From NCBI GenBank assembly GCA_950295325.1, contig OX485808.1, positions 11,098,501-11,162,500 on the forward strand: 64,000 nt of DNA. Reading direction: 5' to 3'. A model generated the notes under the pieces. It did not search any database. It was not told the DNA's origin and saw only the letters and a list, made by a program, of their open reading frames with translations. Position numbers and translations under genes: made by a program. Of this stretch, positions 22,171 through 32,960 are shown piece after piece (within the stretch, counting starts at the first letter, position 1; each line of letters opens with the position of its first letter). The stretch is from Polytrichum commune. Taxonomy: Eukaryota; Streptophyta; Polytrichopsida; Polytrichales; Polytrichaceae.

Positions 22171-25059
22171 TTAACGTTTCGTCCTCTTGTTGCTCCCGTT
22201 CATGTATTTGAATGGTCTCTGAGACGATGGCCCGTAATCTTCGACGTAGGCAGGGGCCATAATCTCTTCCTGTGGCACAATAGTGTTCTGCACGATCCTC
22301 TGGTTCTTCAGAGCGCGGCTAATGACTCCGTACCTGGTCGCTCCGAACTCGTTCACTAAGCTGTGATGAGGGCCGATGATAAAGTACGTTGAGCACATTG
22401 CCTCGAGACATCGGTACCATCTCGCCGAGTTGTAGTTGATCTTAGTCAGGAACAATGCCTCTCTGTTCACCTTACTCAGCAAGTTGACGTTGTACACAAA
22501 GTCGTACTGTTGACACCAAAATGCCAAAATTGCCGAGAAAATCGCCGCACGAAAGCACACTGGGTCTTGATGTTCTCTGTGTGCATAAGAAAACTGCATG
22601 TAGGATTCATAGCAATCCCGGGGGGTTAGGAAACTTCCGGGAATAATCGGCCAGTTGTATTCCAGGCTATCAATCAAAGCCTGAGGTGGCCACTTCCATC
22701 GTCTTGGACAGTCGCAGAATCTAGGGTCGTTAGTGACTGTCACTGGTGGCATCGGACTCCACCCATGGCAAATAGCCCGGTACACTACGTCATGGGCCTC
22801 GTCTGGCCTTGTGCTAATTTGCCTGGACAGGCCTACGTCTTCGAGAATCCAGTCGAATGCCTTCCAACTGGGAATGGGCACTTCACTCTCAGAGTCAAAC
22901 AGGGCAGAGTAGTTGCCCAAAAATTTATGCGCAAGGGGAGACACTGGGGGTCTCCGCGTAGAATGCACCGGCCTCTGCACCAAGCTCGCAGGGGGTATGA
23001 AAAATGTCACCTGATTTTGAAGTTGTATTTGGACACGGCCTCCAGGCTGGGCGATGGTCTGTAAATTCCGGGCCAGCCTCTCATTCATCTGGTCAAACTT
23101 GAGCTGGTACTGTCCCGCACCAATGTCGAGGTGCTTGGCAATCGCCAGTCTCGCCGAGGCAGCATCCATCACCGACTGTAGGAAAGTGTCATTGCCTAGG
23201 CTGGACTTCAGCCTTGCCAACTCAGCTTGCCACGGCTGCATCAAAAGGGGTGGACATACTGCCAGGGCTGTACTGACAGCCTGATTCCAGGGTCGAAGAT
23301 CAAACTGCCTAAAAGGTGGGTTGGCTTCTACACTCATGACTAATTGCCGTTTCTTACTTAGGGTTAATTCTAATTGACTGTAGTATAGAAAGACGTGGAC
23401 ACCTAGGTCGGCAATAATCTGAAATCCCTTAAACATATCATTCAGGTTTAGCTCACCTCTCACTAAAATCTCTGTCAATAAATGCTCATAGCCATCTTCA
23501 GTGACCTCTTCCCACAAACCCTCAAAGTCTAAGGGGGATAAGCTCTGGTTAGGTCTAAGGCTATAGACAATAAAGAAAATGTCTCTTTGCAGTTCGTAGT
23601 TTTTAAACAGGCTGCCAAAAGGTGGGCACACACTCTCAATTGCCCAAATGCCTGACTTAAGCCTCTCAATCTTCCTCTGCAAATTCTCTATCTTTGTAGA
23701 CTGGGCATCTCTCAAAGACTGAAGACCCTTAACCTGTTGTTGCATGTCTATGCTATTTTTCTCATCTACCAAAAAGGAGTGCACTTGGGTTTCCAGGCTT
23801 TTGATTTTGGCTGACTTAGTGGCAATGGCCTGTTCTTGTCTCTCTTTCTGTCTAAGCCACTTTGACTTCTCTCGGGCAAGGCGAGTTATGTCATTGCCTA
23901 ATCCCTCTTTCTCTTTTAAGACTTGACTAACAAAAGTGGCTGCCTCTTCACTTTTCTTTTTCCACTCCAGTCGCTCTCGCTCAGACTGCTTTAGTTGTTC
24001 TGTCAGGCTCTGGACGGTCTTTGACAACTTTTCTTTTTCGACTTTTAACCCTGACATTTCCTGCTGGACAGTCAGGACCTCTTGTTGATGTTTTTCGACT
24101 AGCCTCTTCTGGACATTGACCTCTTCCAAGACTTTGGCTAATTTCTCTTGCCATTCTCTCTCTGCAGCTTGACTATAAGCTGATGACATTTCATTCTCAC
24201 TCCAGGGAAGACAAAACACATTTGGCTGCCTTTTAGCCGGGCGATCGCCATGCATCTCTACAAACTCCTCTAATATGACAGGAGGTTCAGGACTTTGGGG
24301 AGGACTATCTGTCTGAGGTAGGGGTTCAGGCGGAAGAAACCCTTCAGGTTTAGACAAGAAAGGGGCAACTGTTCGGCGAATGTCTGGGGTTATAGCAGGG
24401 TCAAAAGAAAACTGACACAACATACCTATGTACCCTGCAGAACTTAAAGGCATTGGCTTCTTCAACTTGTGATCCTCCATCTCCTCCTTTATCCTCGATC
24501 GCACCTCGGCTGCCCAGTTAAATTTTGTGCCGCGTATCCATGCTGCAAGGGCGGCGCAGACAACGCAGTGCTCCATGTATCCGCTATGACGTCCCAGCTC
24601 AATCCTCTGCTGAATGAGGAGTAGCCAGTCTCTCCAAGGGGGTAATGCCTTCTTCAAATCCCAGCCTTGCTCCTTCAAATCAAAGGCTAGTTGCCCGCCT
24701 TCAAAGGCCATTCCCCATTCTGGGGCGTCTATTGCCCTACAAGATTCCGCCACTGGAACACAATCCTCGCCTGGTAGCATTGTCACTCGGGCTATCGCCT
24801 CCGTGTCGAATCGGACTGCTTGCATTCGTGCTGACAATCGCTGAAAATCACTCGCATGAGCCGAGATGACAAACTCTGACAAATCGGCTGGCCACGGCCA
24901 TGGAATCTCCAATTCCGTCAAAAACTCCCATAATCCAGCTGCTCTAAGATAGGCCTGCTTCTCTTTAATTTTCTCTTTGAAAGCTTCAGACAACTCGGGA
25001 AAAGATATAGGCTCAATCAGTACGCTTCCTTTCTTCCTCGCTCTCTTAGAAGACTCGGC
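22171..25059 (-). CDS. Extra 3' ORF of the retrotransposon, coiled-coil protein
   Basis: A 962-codon frame follows pol and stops 36 bases before the 3' LTR, the position held by env-like genes in some plant Gypsy elements. I chose the ATG opening MAESSKRARKKG; the frame runs 18 codons further upstream without an ATG. It starts with a basic patch. Residues about 30-240 form a globular, tryptophan-rich part that is vaguely like the plant-mobile/Athila ORF1-type domains. Residues about 290-475 are a long charged coiled coil (many E, K and Q heptads), followed by a second globular region and a basic tail (NGSNKRTKR). I see no signal peptide or membrane span, so an envelope role is not supported. 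Structural or nucleic-acid packaging roles are guesses. The frame is intact over 2.9 kb, which implies selection until recently. A 740-bp spacer separates it from gag-pol, so it probably needs its own or a spliced mRNA. Confidence 0.85.
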   Translation of the reverse strand, partial: AESSKRARKKGSVLIEPISFPELSEAFKEKIKEKQAYLRAAGLWEFLTELEIPWPWPADLSEFVISAHASDFQRLSARMQAVRFDTEAIARVTMLPGEDCVPVAESCRAIDAPEWGMAFEGGQLAFDLKEQGWDLKKALPPWRDWLLLIQQRIELGRHSGYMEHCVVCAALAAWIRGTKFNWAAEVRSRIKEEMEDHKLKKPMPLSSAGYIGMLCQFSFDPAITPDIRRTVAPFLSKPEGFLPPEPLPQTDSPPQSPEPPVILEEFVEMHGDRPAKRQPNVFCLPWSENEMSSAYSQAAEREWQEKLAKVLEEVNVQKRLVEKHQQEVLTVQQEMSGLKVEKEKLSKTVQSLTEQLKQSERERLEWKKKSEEAATFVSQVLKEKEGLGNDITRLAREKSKWLRQKERQEQAIATKSAKIKSLETQVHSFLVDEKNSIDMQQQVKGLQSLRDAQSTKIENLQRKIERLKSGIWAIESVCPPFGSLFKNYELQRDIFFIVYSLRPNQSLSPLDFEGLWEEVTEDGYEHLLTEILVRGELNLNDMFKGFQIIADLGVHVFLYYSQLELTLSKKRQLVMSVEANPPFRQFDLRPWNQAVSTALAVCPPLLMQPWQAELARLKSSLGNDTFLQSVMDAASARLAIAKHLDIGAGQYQLKFDQMNERLARNLQTIAQPGGRVQIQLQNQVTFFIPPASLVQRPVHSTRRPPVSPLAHKFLGNYSALFDSESEVPIPSWKAFDWILEDVGLSRQISTRPDEAHDVVYRAICHGWSPMPPVTVTNDPRFCDCPRRWKWPPQALIDSLEYNWPIIPGSFLTPRDCYESYMQFSYAHREHQDPVCFRAAIFSAILAFWCQQYDFVYNVNLLSKVNREALFLTKINYNSARWYRCLEAMCSTYFIIGPHHSLVNEFGATRYGVISRALKNQRIVQNTIVPQEEIMAPAYVEDYGPSSQRPFKYMNGSNKRTKR

Positions 25060-25113
25060 CATTTCTCTCAGCAATGTCTCGCTCCTAACTCTCAATTGCT
25101 GGCTACTCGACAA

Positions 25114-25853
25114 TTCGCTGTCTACGCACTACAGACTTCGACACTGATCAATGCTCACAACTTTCTGAAATCGGGTGATGTCTCTCCCTGCTTGCCTAAT
25201 TGCCTGTGATTGTCGCTCACACTCTCAATCTGGCTATGGCCCTGTGGTGATCGTCCACTCTCTGTGCAATTGTCTCACACTGGTTGGGTTTAGACATTAC
25301 CTCCTGACTATAGCCTACTCTGTCTGAGTATTGCCTTCGCGTGCCGCCATTCAGCTGGTTGATTCGACAAGATGGTGACTTCAGCCTCTTCTTGGCATGA
25401 TGATTCGGTTGCCAATTGCCCACCTTGTGTATCATGATTAGTACTTGGCAAATCCCAACTACTTATTACTCCTGATTTTACATTTTGATGACTAAATCTT
25501 GGTTTATGGCATGATGACTTAATCATGACATTACCAACCTTTGTTGGCTCATGATTATAGCCACACATTCCTTTACATTCTCATTCCAGACCATAGCCCT
25601 TACGACGATTTGCCCCCAGAATTCTGACTTAATGACTAACATTCGGCTATAATGTAGCATTAACTTGTTAGTTCCGTCAAATTTCTCAAAACTTTAAAAA
25701 TGTAAAATATAATAATTCCAGATTATTGGAACTTAATATTAATGTATGCAATAATGTTATTGTTATAATGTTAATGTAACAAAATTTAATGTTACCTAAC
25801 TAACTAATCTAATTATAACTACCTCCCCCCCTTATTAACACGACTAACTGTCC
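25114..25853 (-). other. Spacer between gag-pol and the 3' ORF
   Basis: About 740 bases with no conserved domain. The half next to gag-pol (25640-25850) is very AT-rich; the half next to the 3' ORF contains short minus-strand frames that I regard as chance. It is the natural place for a splice acceptor or internal promoter serving the 3' ORF, but I cannot pick one with confidence. Confidence 0.4.
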
Positions 25854-28800
25854 TCAGTTAGTATGATAAACTTTAAGACGATTCCCATTAATGCGAGTAG
25901 CCAATGGCCGTCCTTGGAAATCTTCCAGGTCACAGGATCCATTCTCGTAGGCTTTAACTACCTTATAGGGTCCTTGCCAACGAATTTTGAACTTACCTGG
26001 AAACTTTTGAAATCGACTGTCATAAAGAAGAACCAAATCATTGTCCGAGATGATTTTATTTTTCATTTTACTATCGTAATAAGTTTTACGCCATTTTTGC
26101 ATGGCAACCGTGTTAAGATAGGCTTGCCCACGGATTTCATCCAATTGCTCTAACATGGCTATTCGCTCCTCTAATGACTTAGAATCATCTAACCTTTCTT
26201 CCAACGCTATTCGCAAGGAGGGTAATTCCAATTCAATTGGTAGGATTGCTTCTTGTCCGTAAACCAATTGAAAGGGAGTGAATTTAGTGGTAACCTTATA
26301 AGCCGTGCGATATGCCCATAAGGCATCTAATAGCTTGACGTCCCAATCAACCATAGAGCCTTGGACAGTTTTAGTAATGATTTTACATAAAATGCCATTA
26401 GTTTTTTCAGTTTGTCCATTTGCTCTTGGATGGTAGGGGGTGGTCAGACGATGTTTAATCTTATATTTGTCCGTTAATAATTCAATAACATCATTGACAA
26501 AATGGGTACCCCTATCACTAATGAGCTCTCGGGGACAACCAAAACGTGAGATTATATTAGCTTTAAGAAACTTAGCTACCGTTTCTTTATCATCACGTTT
26601 AGTGGCTTCAGCCTCAGCCCATTTAGTGGCGTAGTCTGTGGCAACTAAAATATAACGATGTTTTCCACTTTTACTGGGAGGGTTAATCGGACCAACGAAA
26701 TCAATTCCCCATTTCTCGAAGGGTGCTAATGCTAGGATAGGGTGCAAGGGCATTGCCGATGTTTCGGTAGGCCTGCCCACTCTTTGACAAACATCACACT
26801 GTCTAGCATAAGTGACACAATCATGAAATAGGGTGGGCCACCAATATCCTGCTTGCAAGACCTTCCGAGCCGTGACATTACCAGCAAAATGACCTCCTGC
26901 TGGATCACTATGACATCCTTGTAAAATCAAAGGTATTTCCGAATTCATGATGCACCGTCTCAATATGCCATCCTTGCCCTTTTTGTATAGTGTGTCGGCA
27001 ATGATAGAATATGGAGCCGTTTTAAACATCAGACGCTGTTGTTGTTTCTTAGAGAGTCCTTCAGGAAAGGTATTGGTTTGCAAATAATTGATTATCTCAG
27101 CGTATTCATGAGACACCTTTTCTATGAAGAATAATTCTGCATCAGGGAAGGAATCATCGATGGGTTCAGTACCTAGTGCATCACTTAACCGTGATAAATG
27201 GTCTGCATTAGCATGACTTTTACCAGGTCGGACTTGGATGGTAAAATTAAACTCCTGTAATAATAATACCCATCTTGCTATCCTCCCACTTAACTGAGGT
27301 TTGTTTATCATGTATTTGAGGGCATCGTGATCCACATGGAACACAAACTTATACCCTAACAAATAATGTCTGAATTTTTGAACTGAGAATATCATTCCTA
27401 AGGCTTCTCGCTCCGTGACTGTGTAATTTCGCTCAGCTTGAACTAGTTGACGACTCGCGAAATATATGGGATGGTCGTGGCCTTTTTCGTCTTTTTGGCT
27501 CAATACGGCTCCGACGGCCACGTTAGACGCATCCACATATACTTCGAAGTCCTTTTCCCAATTAGGGGCAACTAATATTGGGGCGGAAATTAATTTCTTT
27601 TTAAGCGTGTTAAAAGCTTCCATACATGCTTGAGTCCACACGGGAGGGGTGTCGGTTCTTTTTAACAATTCAGTCAATGGCATGGCAATGACGGAATAGC
27701 GAAAAATGAAACGACGATAATAGCCCGTGTGTCCTAAGAATCCCTTGACCTCTGAAACGGTGGTGGGCACAGGTAATGAGGAGATTATTGCAATTTTCTC
27801 AGGATCAGTTGCGACTCCTTGTTTTGATATAATATGGCCTACCAACCTTCCAAATGGTACCAGAAAAACTGACTTTGCAGTGTTAATAGAAATCCCAACT
27901 GCCATACACTCATCAAAACACTCTTGGAGGTGTCGTGCATGTTTATCTTTAGTGCTATACACTGCGAAATCGTCCAAGAATACTTCCATTGTTCGATGAA
28001 GGTATTTTTGAAATGTATTAACCCCCAATCTAGAAAAAGTTCCAGGGGAATTACACATACCAAAAGGCATGCGGGCATAAGCAAAGATACCCCATGGTGT
28101 TGTAAAGGCAGTTAGGGGACGGTGGGGTGGATATATCGAAATTTGATTGTATCCTGAAAATCCATCCATGAAGGAATAACAATCGTATCCTGCCACTCCA
28201 TCTAACATGCTATCTGTAAATGGTAAGGGGAAGTAATCTTTCTTTGTCATACTATTCAACCTCCTATAGTCCACACATATTCGCAGCTTGCCATTTTTCT
28301 TTGGCACTACGACTATGGGCGACACCCATTCACTATAGGGTATAGGATAGATGATACCGACCTCTAATAATTTATCAACTTCTTCTTTGACCAATAAGGA
28401 GTATTTGGGGTTCATTCGGTATTGCCTTTGTCGGACGGGAGTTGTTCCTGATTCTAACACAATCTTGTGCTCACAAATTTCGGGTGGTACTCCTCTCAAA
28501 TCTTTATATGTCCATGCGAAAACCTTGATATTCTTTTTAAAGAAATCCCTCCAGAAATTCCACTCCTTGTCGGTTAATTTCTCATAAACTTTTATTATAC
28601 GAGGTGGGCCGTCATCAGCCAAATTCATGTCTTTACACACATTTTTAACCACATAATTTTTGACAGGTTGATCAGACTCAAACATGGTGGGCTCCCACTT
28701 CTTAGCTAACTCATCCTTAAATATTATTTCGGACTTGGTATCTTGTTGTACCATATGGACGACTCTTAGCTTATCATAATCAGGCATTCCTGCGGAGTGA

Positions 28801-31391
28801 ATCGTGTTGACTGGCAATGTGTTCTGCCATGCTAAAATAGCATCGTCGGAATCGCCATCGCCAAGTGCGCAAAAGTATTCTCCCATACCTATCGGAGCAT
28901 ATTGAAATGGCTTATTATTCACGTGATGTATGGATTCGCTCAAAGTGGTTTCTTTCTCTGTCTCATAACCATCATCACTAGTGAACTCCGCTTCCTCGTC
29001 TTGGGTTTCACCGTGATATTGGGTAGGAAATAAAGGCAAGACTATTTTCCTTAACCCTCTCCCAATGGTCAGTGTACCTTTTCCCCAATCTTCTTTGGCG
29101 TGTGCATCCAGCAACCACGTACGTCCAAGAAGTCCTGGGTAAGATTGTACACCATCCATTGTTTTGAAAACAACGTAATCTATTTTATATTCAATATTTG
29201 CAACAAGGGTTGCTATCTGTTCTAACACTCCAACAGGTTTAACTCGACTACTATCAGCCATTTTAAGAATGATGGTGGTGGAAACTATGTTGGATATTCC
29301 TAACTCATTCATTGTTTCCACATTCATCAAATTGACACTCGATCCTGTGTCAATTTGGAATCCTGGTATAAGGGCGCCTCCTATAATAACGTCTACCGTT
29401 GGGGCTCCCGGATCTCTACTTAAGGTAATGTCGTGCACCGTTACCGGTCTAGGTCTCCTACGTACCATAGATGAGCTTAGGGAACTACGACATTGTGGGG
29501 CAACGGCTAACAATTGTTTCATTGTGATAGTCGGTTGTAATTTATCTAAGTCTTCCATAATATCATACGGTTTAAGGTCCTTAGATAACATCATCGTTCG
29601 GGATGATCGAGATGATGTTACCTTAGCCTTAGGCCTCTCTTTCCTCGCTAAGGTTTTTAACCGAGATGGAAGAGAATTATTCGACACGATGGGTGTATAA
29701 TTAAAGACAGGGGGATTAGCAATTACCGACGGTGAAGGAATTGGAGTCGGCTCAGGAATTGGAGTCGGTTCATCATTAACTACCACAGGCGGTTTATCCT
29801 TCGTAGTCCCAATCAAAGGTGCTTGGGAATACTCAGAGAGACTCGTTTCCACATCACTATGTTGTCCATTAAACCTCTCGGTACTAGACCCGTTCTGTTG
29901 TTTTGAGGGTGGCTTCCGGGATCTAGTGGTCACTACACTCACTTCTTCGTCTATCCTCTGGGAGTGCTGAACTCTATGGACATTACGATCTCGTTCATCA
30001 TCCTCTTGTATCGTTACATGTTTGCCCTTTTTATAATCCCTATCGGATGGAGGACCTTCCTTCCGGGGTTGATTACACTCCGCTGTAGGGTGTCCTGCTT
30101 CTTTACAATTTCCACACAATGGGATATATTGTTGAACCTTTCTAGGATTGGGACAATCTCCCGCGTAATGACCTATCTCTCCACAACGAAAACACACTAC
30201 ATATTGATTAGGCATAGGTGTCTTGTAATTTTGGGTTCGGGGGTTGTAAGGAGGACCCCTCCAGTTTGGTGGTTGATTAGTCTCACCCCAAGTTGGTTGA
30301 TTCCCAAAATTTAGAGGCACTGGCCGGCGGTTAAAGTTTCTTTTAGGGTTATATCCGGCGTTGGGCATATTGCCCATTCTCTCTTGTTGCCAAGGCCGTG
30401 ACTGATTGGTCTCTATCTGATTGACCGCGCGATTTTTAGGTAGATTCCAACACTCGTTAACTGAATGGTTCCCTCCACAAAAAGTACATTTAACTCGTAG
30501 GCCTTTTGGGGTGGGACACTCATTCGATAAATGACCGTGACCCTTACAATTGTTACACCATATGTTGGTTCTCTCTTCAGTGGGTGGAGGTATTTTATTA
30601 GCTCCTCTTGTGATCTTGACCTCTAGATCGGCTAATTTCTTCGTGATGTCCATCAAAGCTAACTCTTGGGAATTGGACTGGGGTACTGGAGCATGTTTAG
30701 TTATGATCCTCGGTGGCACAAATAAATCCGCACTAGGATGCTTAAATTGGGTAGCGTCAACCATTGGCTTAGCACCTGGATATGTCAATGATTGACCGGG
30801 TAAAACCGGATGATAAAACTGATCATTCATAGGCTGGTCATAAAAGTCGTTATTGTAATTATCAAAGGTATAACGATCTTCTACGCGGGACTCCTCCCAA
30901 GCTTTCGCCAAGGTGAAGGCCGCCTCAGCCGTAGCTGGAGCCCGTTCTCTCACATACAATTTCAACTCGAAAGGATATAGACCCCCTATAAATATGTTCC
31001 GTAAGAAATTATCCGGGATCTGGTGATTAGGCATTCTCAATAATATGTCACTCATCCTCCCCCAATAACTGTCAATGGTTTCATTTATACCCATTCGAAT
31101 AGTTCTTAACTTCTCCATTAAACTATTTACAAACCCTAAGGGTCTAAAATATTGAAGGAATGCATTCTTAAGAGCATTCCAGTCAGCGAATTGGGCTTGA
31201 CGGGAATACCATAAGAAAGCATTCTCTTGCAATGTTGCTGCAAATACCTCCATCGTTTTGTCCGGAGGTACACTATTTGCAGCACATGCAATCTCAAATT
31301 TCCTCACGTGGACATCAGGGTCTGTTCCTGGTCTACCCTGGAAATACGGCAAATTTACTATACTATTGATCCTAGGAGGATTAGCCGCCAT
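25854..31391 (-). CDS. gag-pol: Gag-Pol polyprotein of the Ty3/Gypsy element
   Basis: The first ATG opens MAANPPRINSIVNLPYF, but the frame is open without ATG back to 31904, so the natural start may lie upstream. Counting residue 1 at 31592: retroelement gag core about 70-240; four CCHC-type zinc knuckles at about 346, 369, 467 and 493 (the second one residue short); protease DTGS at 748; reverse transcriptase about 1030-1260 with FMDGFSG (1141) and FLDD (1205); RNase H with D1354 and D1421; integrase with an H-H-C-C finger (1561-1602) and catalytic D1631, D1693 and E1729 (D-D-35-E spacing). The C-terminus ends in NGNRLKVYHTN without a chromodomain. One frame covers gag and pol with no stop or frameshift. 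It supplies capsid, cDNA synthesis and integration, and could act on non-autonomous relatives. Confidence in the family is high; lineage within Gypsy is inferred. Confidence 0.95.
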   Translation of the reverse strand: MAANPPRINSIVNLPYFQGRPGTDPDVHVRKFEIACAANSVPPDKTMEVFAATLQENAFLWYSRQAQFADWNALKNAFLQYFRPLGFVNSLMEKLRTIRMGINETIDSYWGRMSDILLRMPNHQIPDNFLRNIFIGGLYPFELKLYVRERAPATAEAAFTLAKAWEESRVEDRYTFDNYNNDFYDQPMNDQFYHPVLPGQSLTYPGAKPMVDATQFKHPSADLFVPPRIITKHAPVPQSNSQELALMDITKKLADLEVKITRGANKIPPPTEERTNIWCNNCKGHGHLSNECPTPKGLRVKCTFCGGNHSVNECWNLPKNRAVNQIETNQSRPWQQERMGNMPNAGYNPKRNFNRRPVPLNFGNQPTWGETNQPPNWRGPPYNPRTQNYKTPMPNQYVVCFRCGEIGHYAGDCPNPRKVQQYIPLCGNCKEAGHPTAECNQPRKEGPPSDRDYKKGKHVTIQEDDERDRNVHRVQHSQRIDEEVSVVTTRSRKPPSKQQNGSSTERFNGQHSDVETSLSEYSQAPLIGTTKDKPPVVVNDEPTPIPEPTPIPSPSVIANPPVFNYTPIVSNNSLPSRLKTLARKERPKAKVTSSRSSRTMMLSKDLKPYDIMEDLDKLQPTITMKQLLAVAPQCRSSLSSSMVRRRPRPVTVHDITLSRDPGAPTVDVIIGGALIPGFQIDTGSSVNLMNVETMNELGISNIVSTTIILKMADSSRVKPVGVLEQIATLVANIEYKIDYVVFKTMDGVQSYPGLLGRTWLLDAHAKEDWGKGTLTIGRGLRKIVLPLFPTQYHGETQDEEAEFTSDDGYETEKETTLSESIHHVNNKPFQYAPIGMGEYFCALGDGDSDDAILAWQNTLPVNTIHSAGMPDYDKLRVVHMVQQDTKSEIIFKDELAKKWEPTMFESDQPVKNYVVKNVCKDMNLADDGPPRIIKVYEKLTDKEWNFWRDFFKKNIKVFAWTYKDLRGVPPEICEHKIVLESGTTPVRQRQYRMNPKYSLLVKEEVDKLLEVGIIYPIPYSEWVSPIVVVPKKNGKLRICVDYRRLNSMTKKDYFPLPFTDSMLDGVAGYDCYSFMDGFSGYNQISIYPPHRPLTAFTTPWGIFAYARMPFGMCNSPGTFSRLGVNTFQKYLHRTMEVFLDDFAVYSTKDKHARHLQECFDECMAVGISINTAKSVFLVPFGRLVGHIISKQGVATDPEKIAIISSLPVPTTVSEVKGFLGHTGYYRRFIFRYSVIAMPLTELLKRTDTPPVWTQACMEAFNTLKKKLISAPILVAPNWEKDFEVYVDASNVAVGAVLSQKDEKGHDHPIYFASRQLVQAERNYTVTEREALGMIFSVQKFRHYLLGYKFVFHVDHDALKYMINKPQLSGRIARWVLLLQEFNFTIQVRPGKSHANADHLSRLSDALGTEPIDDSFPDAELFFIEKVSHEYAEIINYLQTNTFPEGLSKKQQQRLMFKTAPYSIIADTLYKKGKDGILRRCIMNSEIPLILQGCHSDPAGGHFAGNVTARKVLQAGYWWPTLFHDCVTYARQCDVCQRVGRPTETSAMPLHPILALAPFEKWGIDFVGPINPPSKSGKHRYILVATDYATKWAEAEATKRDDKETVAKFLKANIISRFGCPRELISDRGTHFVNDVIELLTDKYKIKHRLTTPYHPRANGQTEKTNGILCKIITKTVQGSMVDWDVKLLDALWAYRTAYKVTTKFTPFQLVYGQEAILPIELELPSLRIALEERLDDSKSLEERIAMLEQLDEIRGQAYLNTVAMQKWRKTYYDSKMKNKIISDNDLVLLYDSRFQKFPGKFKIRWQGPYKVVKAYENGSCDLEDFQGRPLATRINGNRLKVYHTN

Positions 31392-31904
31392 ATTGGGAAG
31401 TGGTACGACAGGTGGGGTTACGGGTCGTAAGGGAGGAGATGTTAATTGTGTATTAAGTGGTGGAGGGGGTATTAATTGTGCTATGGGTACTAATGGTGAA
31501 TAAGGTGTGAACAATGGGTTGCCTTGTATATTAGCGTAAATTGACGTGTCAAGTATAGGAGATGGTGTACGTTCATAGGCGGTAGTCCACAACGATGGTG
31601 TAGGGGAACTGGTAAGAGGGGTTATATCAGAAAATAAAACTTTTGGGGATAAGAAATCTCTCTCAACACTTGTTGTCGGTTTATCTACAGGCGTCTGGAA
31701 ATTCCCTCCTGAACCACTACCAGAAACTCCCCTTACTACGTCTAAAAATGGTTGAACCCAACTTCTTCTCTTTTCCTGTAATTGTTTCCTATACTCTCTG
31801 GCTGCTGCTCTATCTTCTCTAGCTTTATCACTAGCTGCTTTCCTTACGGATGCAGATTGAGAATGAGATTTTTCATGAGCGGATTCCAGTTTGACTATTT
31901 TTCT
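31392..31904 (-). other. ATG-less upstream extension of the gag frame
   Basis: The gag frame stays open for 171 more codons up to a TAG at 31905-31907 and lacks any ATG. Its product would be charged and helical at the start (KLESAHEKSHSQSASV, then DKAREDRAAAREYRK), which looks like real protein rather than noise. The preceding ORF in another frame ends only about 14 bases further on, so joining by frameshift, splicing or a single lost base is plausible. Confidence 0.55.
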
Positions 31905-31920
31905 CTAAATATTTAGCGTC

Positions 31921-32892
31921 CTACAAACAAATTGTTCTAAAGTCTACCGGGTTAAAGTACAAGGGATTTCGGTCTAGAAAATCAGGGATAAAAGGTGTAG
32001 CTCGGTAATTAGGTTTTCCGAACACAAATTTATACTCTGTTCTAGACAACTTAGTCCCTTGCCACGTCCCGTTTACCGGCGGTACTACTTTTGACGTTAT
32101 TCCCTTTAATCGTCCGTAGATAGAAAATAAAAACCTAAGGGATAAAGGTAATACAGGAGTATTGTTATCAACAATGACTCGTCTATAACCCTTCCCGTTG
32201 TTCCAAATTCGATTAGTGATGTTGCGCTGTAGATCTAAAGGTAAAGCTACAAACGACTCTATGAACTCCTTAGGAAAGGCTACATCTACGGGGTTGATAT
32301 AAATTCCGTTTCCGTAATAACTGAAGCGGTAAAACCTATATAAGGCTGAGAATAAATATCCCCCCGAACAAATTTTAAGTTTCTCAGATTCCGGAACTTG
32401 CCAACACCACTCCATTAATCTATTCAAGGATCAGCTAGAGCAATATCGACATTGGGTTATGTCGATTGTTCTAGGTCGTCCTTGTGACTCTACGGGATCA
32501 TCTCTATAATATCCTCTACGGTGCTTCCTAGTTTGATTTCTAGGCACGCTTCTTTCTTCTCTAAACTCTCCCTCTTTTCCCAGTTGGATCTGTCTCCACA
32601 GTGTTTCGGCACCGGGAAGATTATCCTCTCTATATTGATCTTTCTTTACTCTATCTGACACGCTGTACACGTAGTTCTATAGTCTAATGAGTCTATCGGT
32701 AAGGGTGCTCAATAATTCATAAATTCGGTTGTCAAATCGTACAACGGGTTCAGACACTGGACAAATAGGGTGAGACTTAGGATAAAGTGTAGGACTAGTG
32801 ACAGGTGAGTGACGTTGGGTGTGACTCCTAGTCACTTGTACCTTGTCCCTAGTTCTATGACCTCTAAGTCTCCATTTGTTCTGTGTGTTCAT
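31921..32892 (-). pseudogene. 5' ORF of the retrotransposon with two in-frame stops
   Basis: Between the primer site and gag, one minus-strand frame runs about 324 codons from an ATG (MNTQNKWRLRG) to TAG at 31921, broken by TAG at 32677-32679 and TGA at 32431-32433. The last 168 codons look protein-like (many W, Y and F; no low complexity) but match no family I know. An ORF before gag is known in Ogre/Tat-type elements. Either this copy inherited a broken ORF, or the stops are read through or spliced out. I favour a decayed ORF. Confidence 0.6.
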
Positions 32893-32960
32893 TGTGAGTG
32901 ACACCGATCATTTGTTAATTATTCCCATCCAATTTTAACCTTTAAAGACGACCACAGCCT

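Noticed and set aside
22765-24869. Plus-strand frames opposite the 3' ORF
   Set aside because: Antisense shadows of a compositionally biased ORF; no domains.
22171-25059. Calling the 3' ORF an envelope gene
   Set aside because: Position fits, but no signal peptide, membrane segment or fusion-type region is visible.
25863-31503. Many plus-strand frames across the gag-pol region
   Set aside because: They are antisense shadows of the long minus-strand polyprotein.
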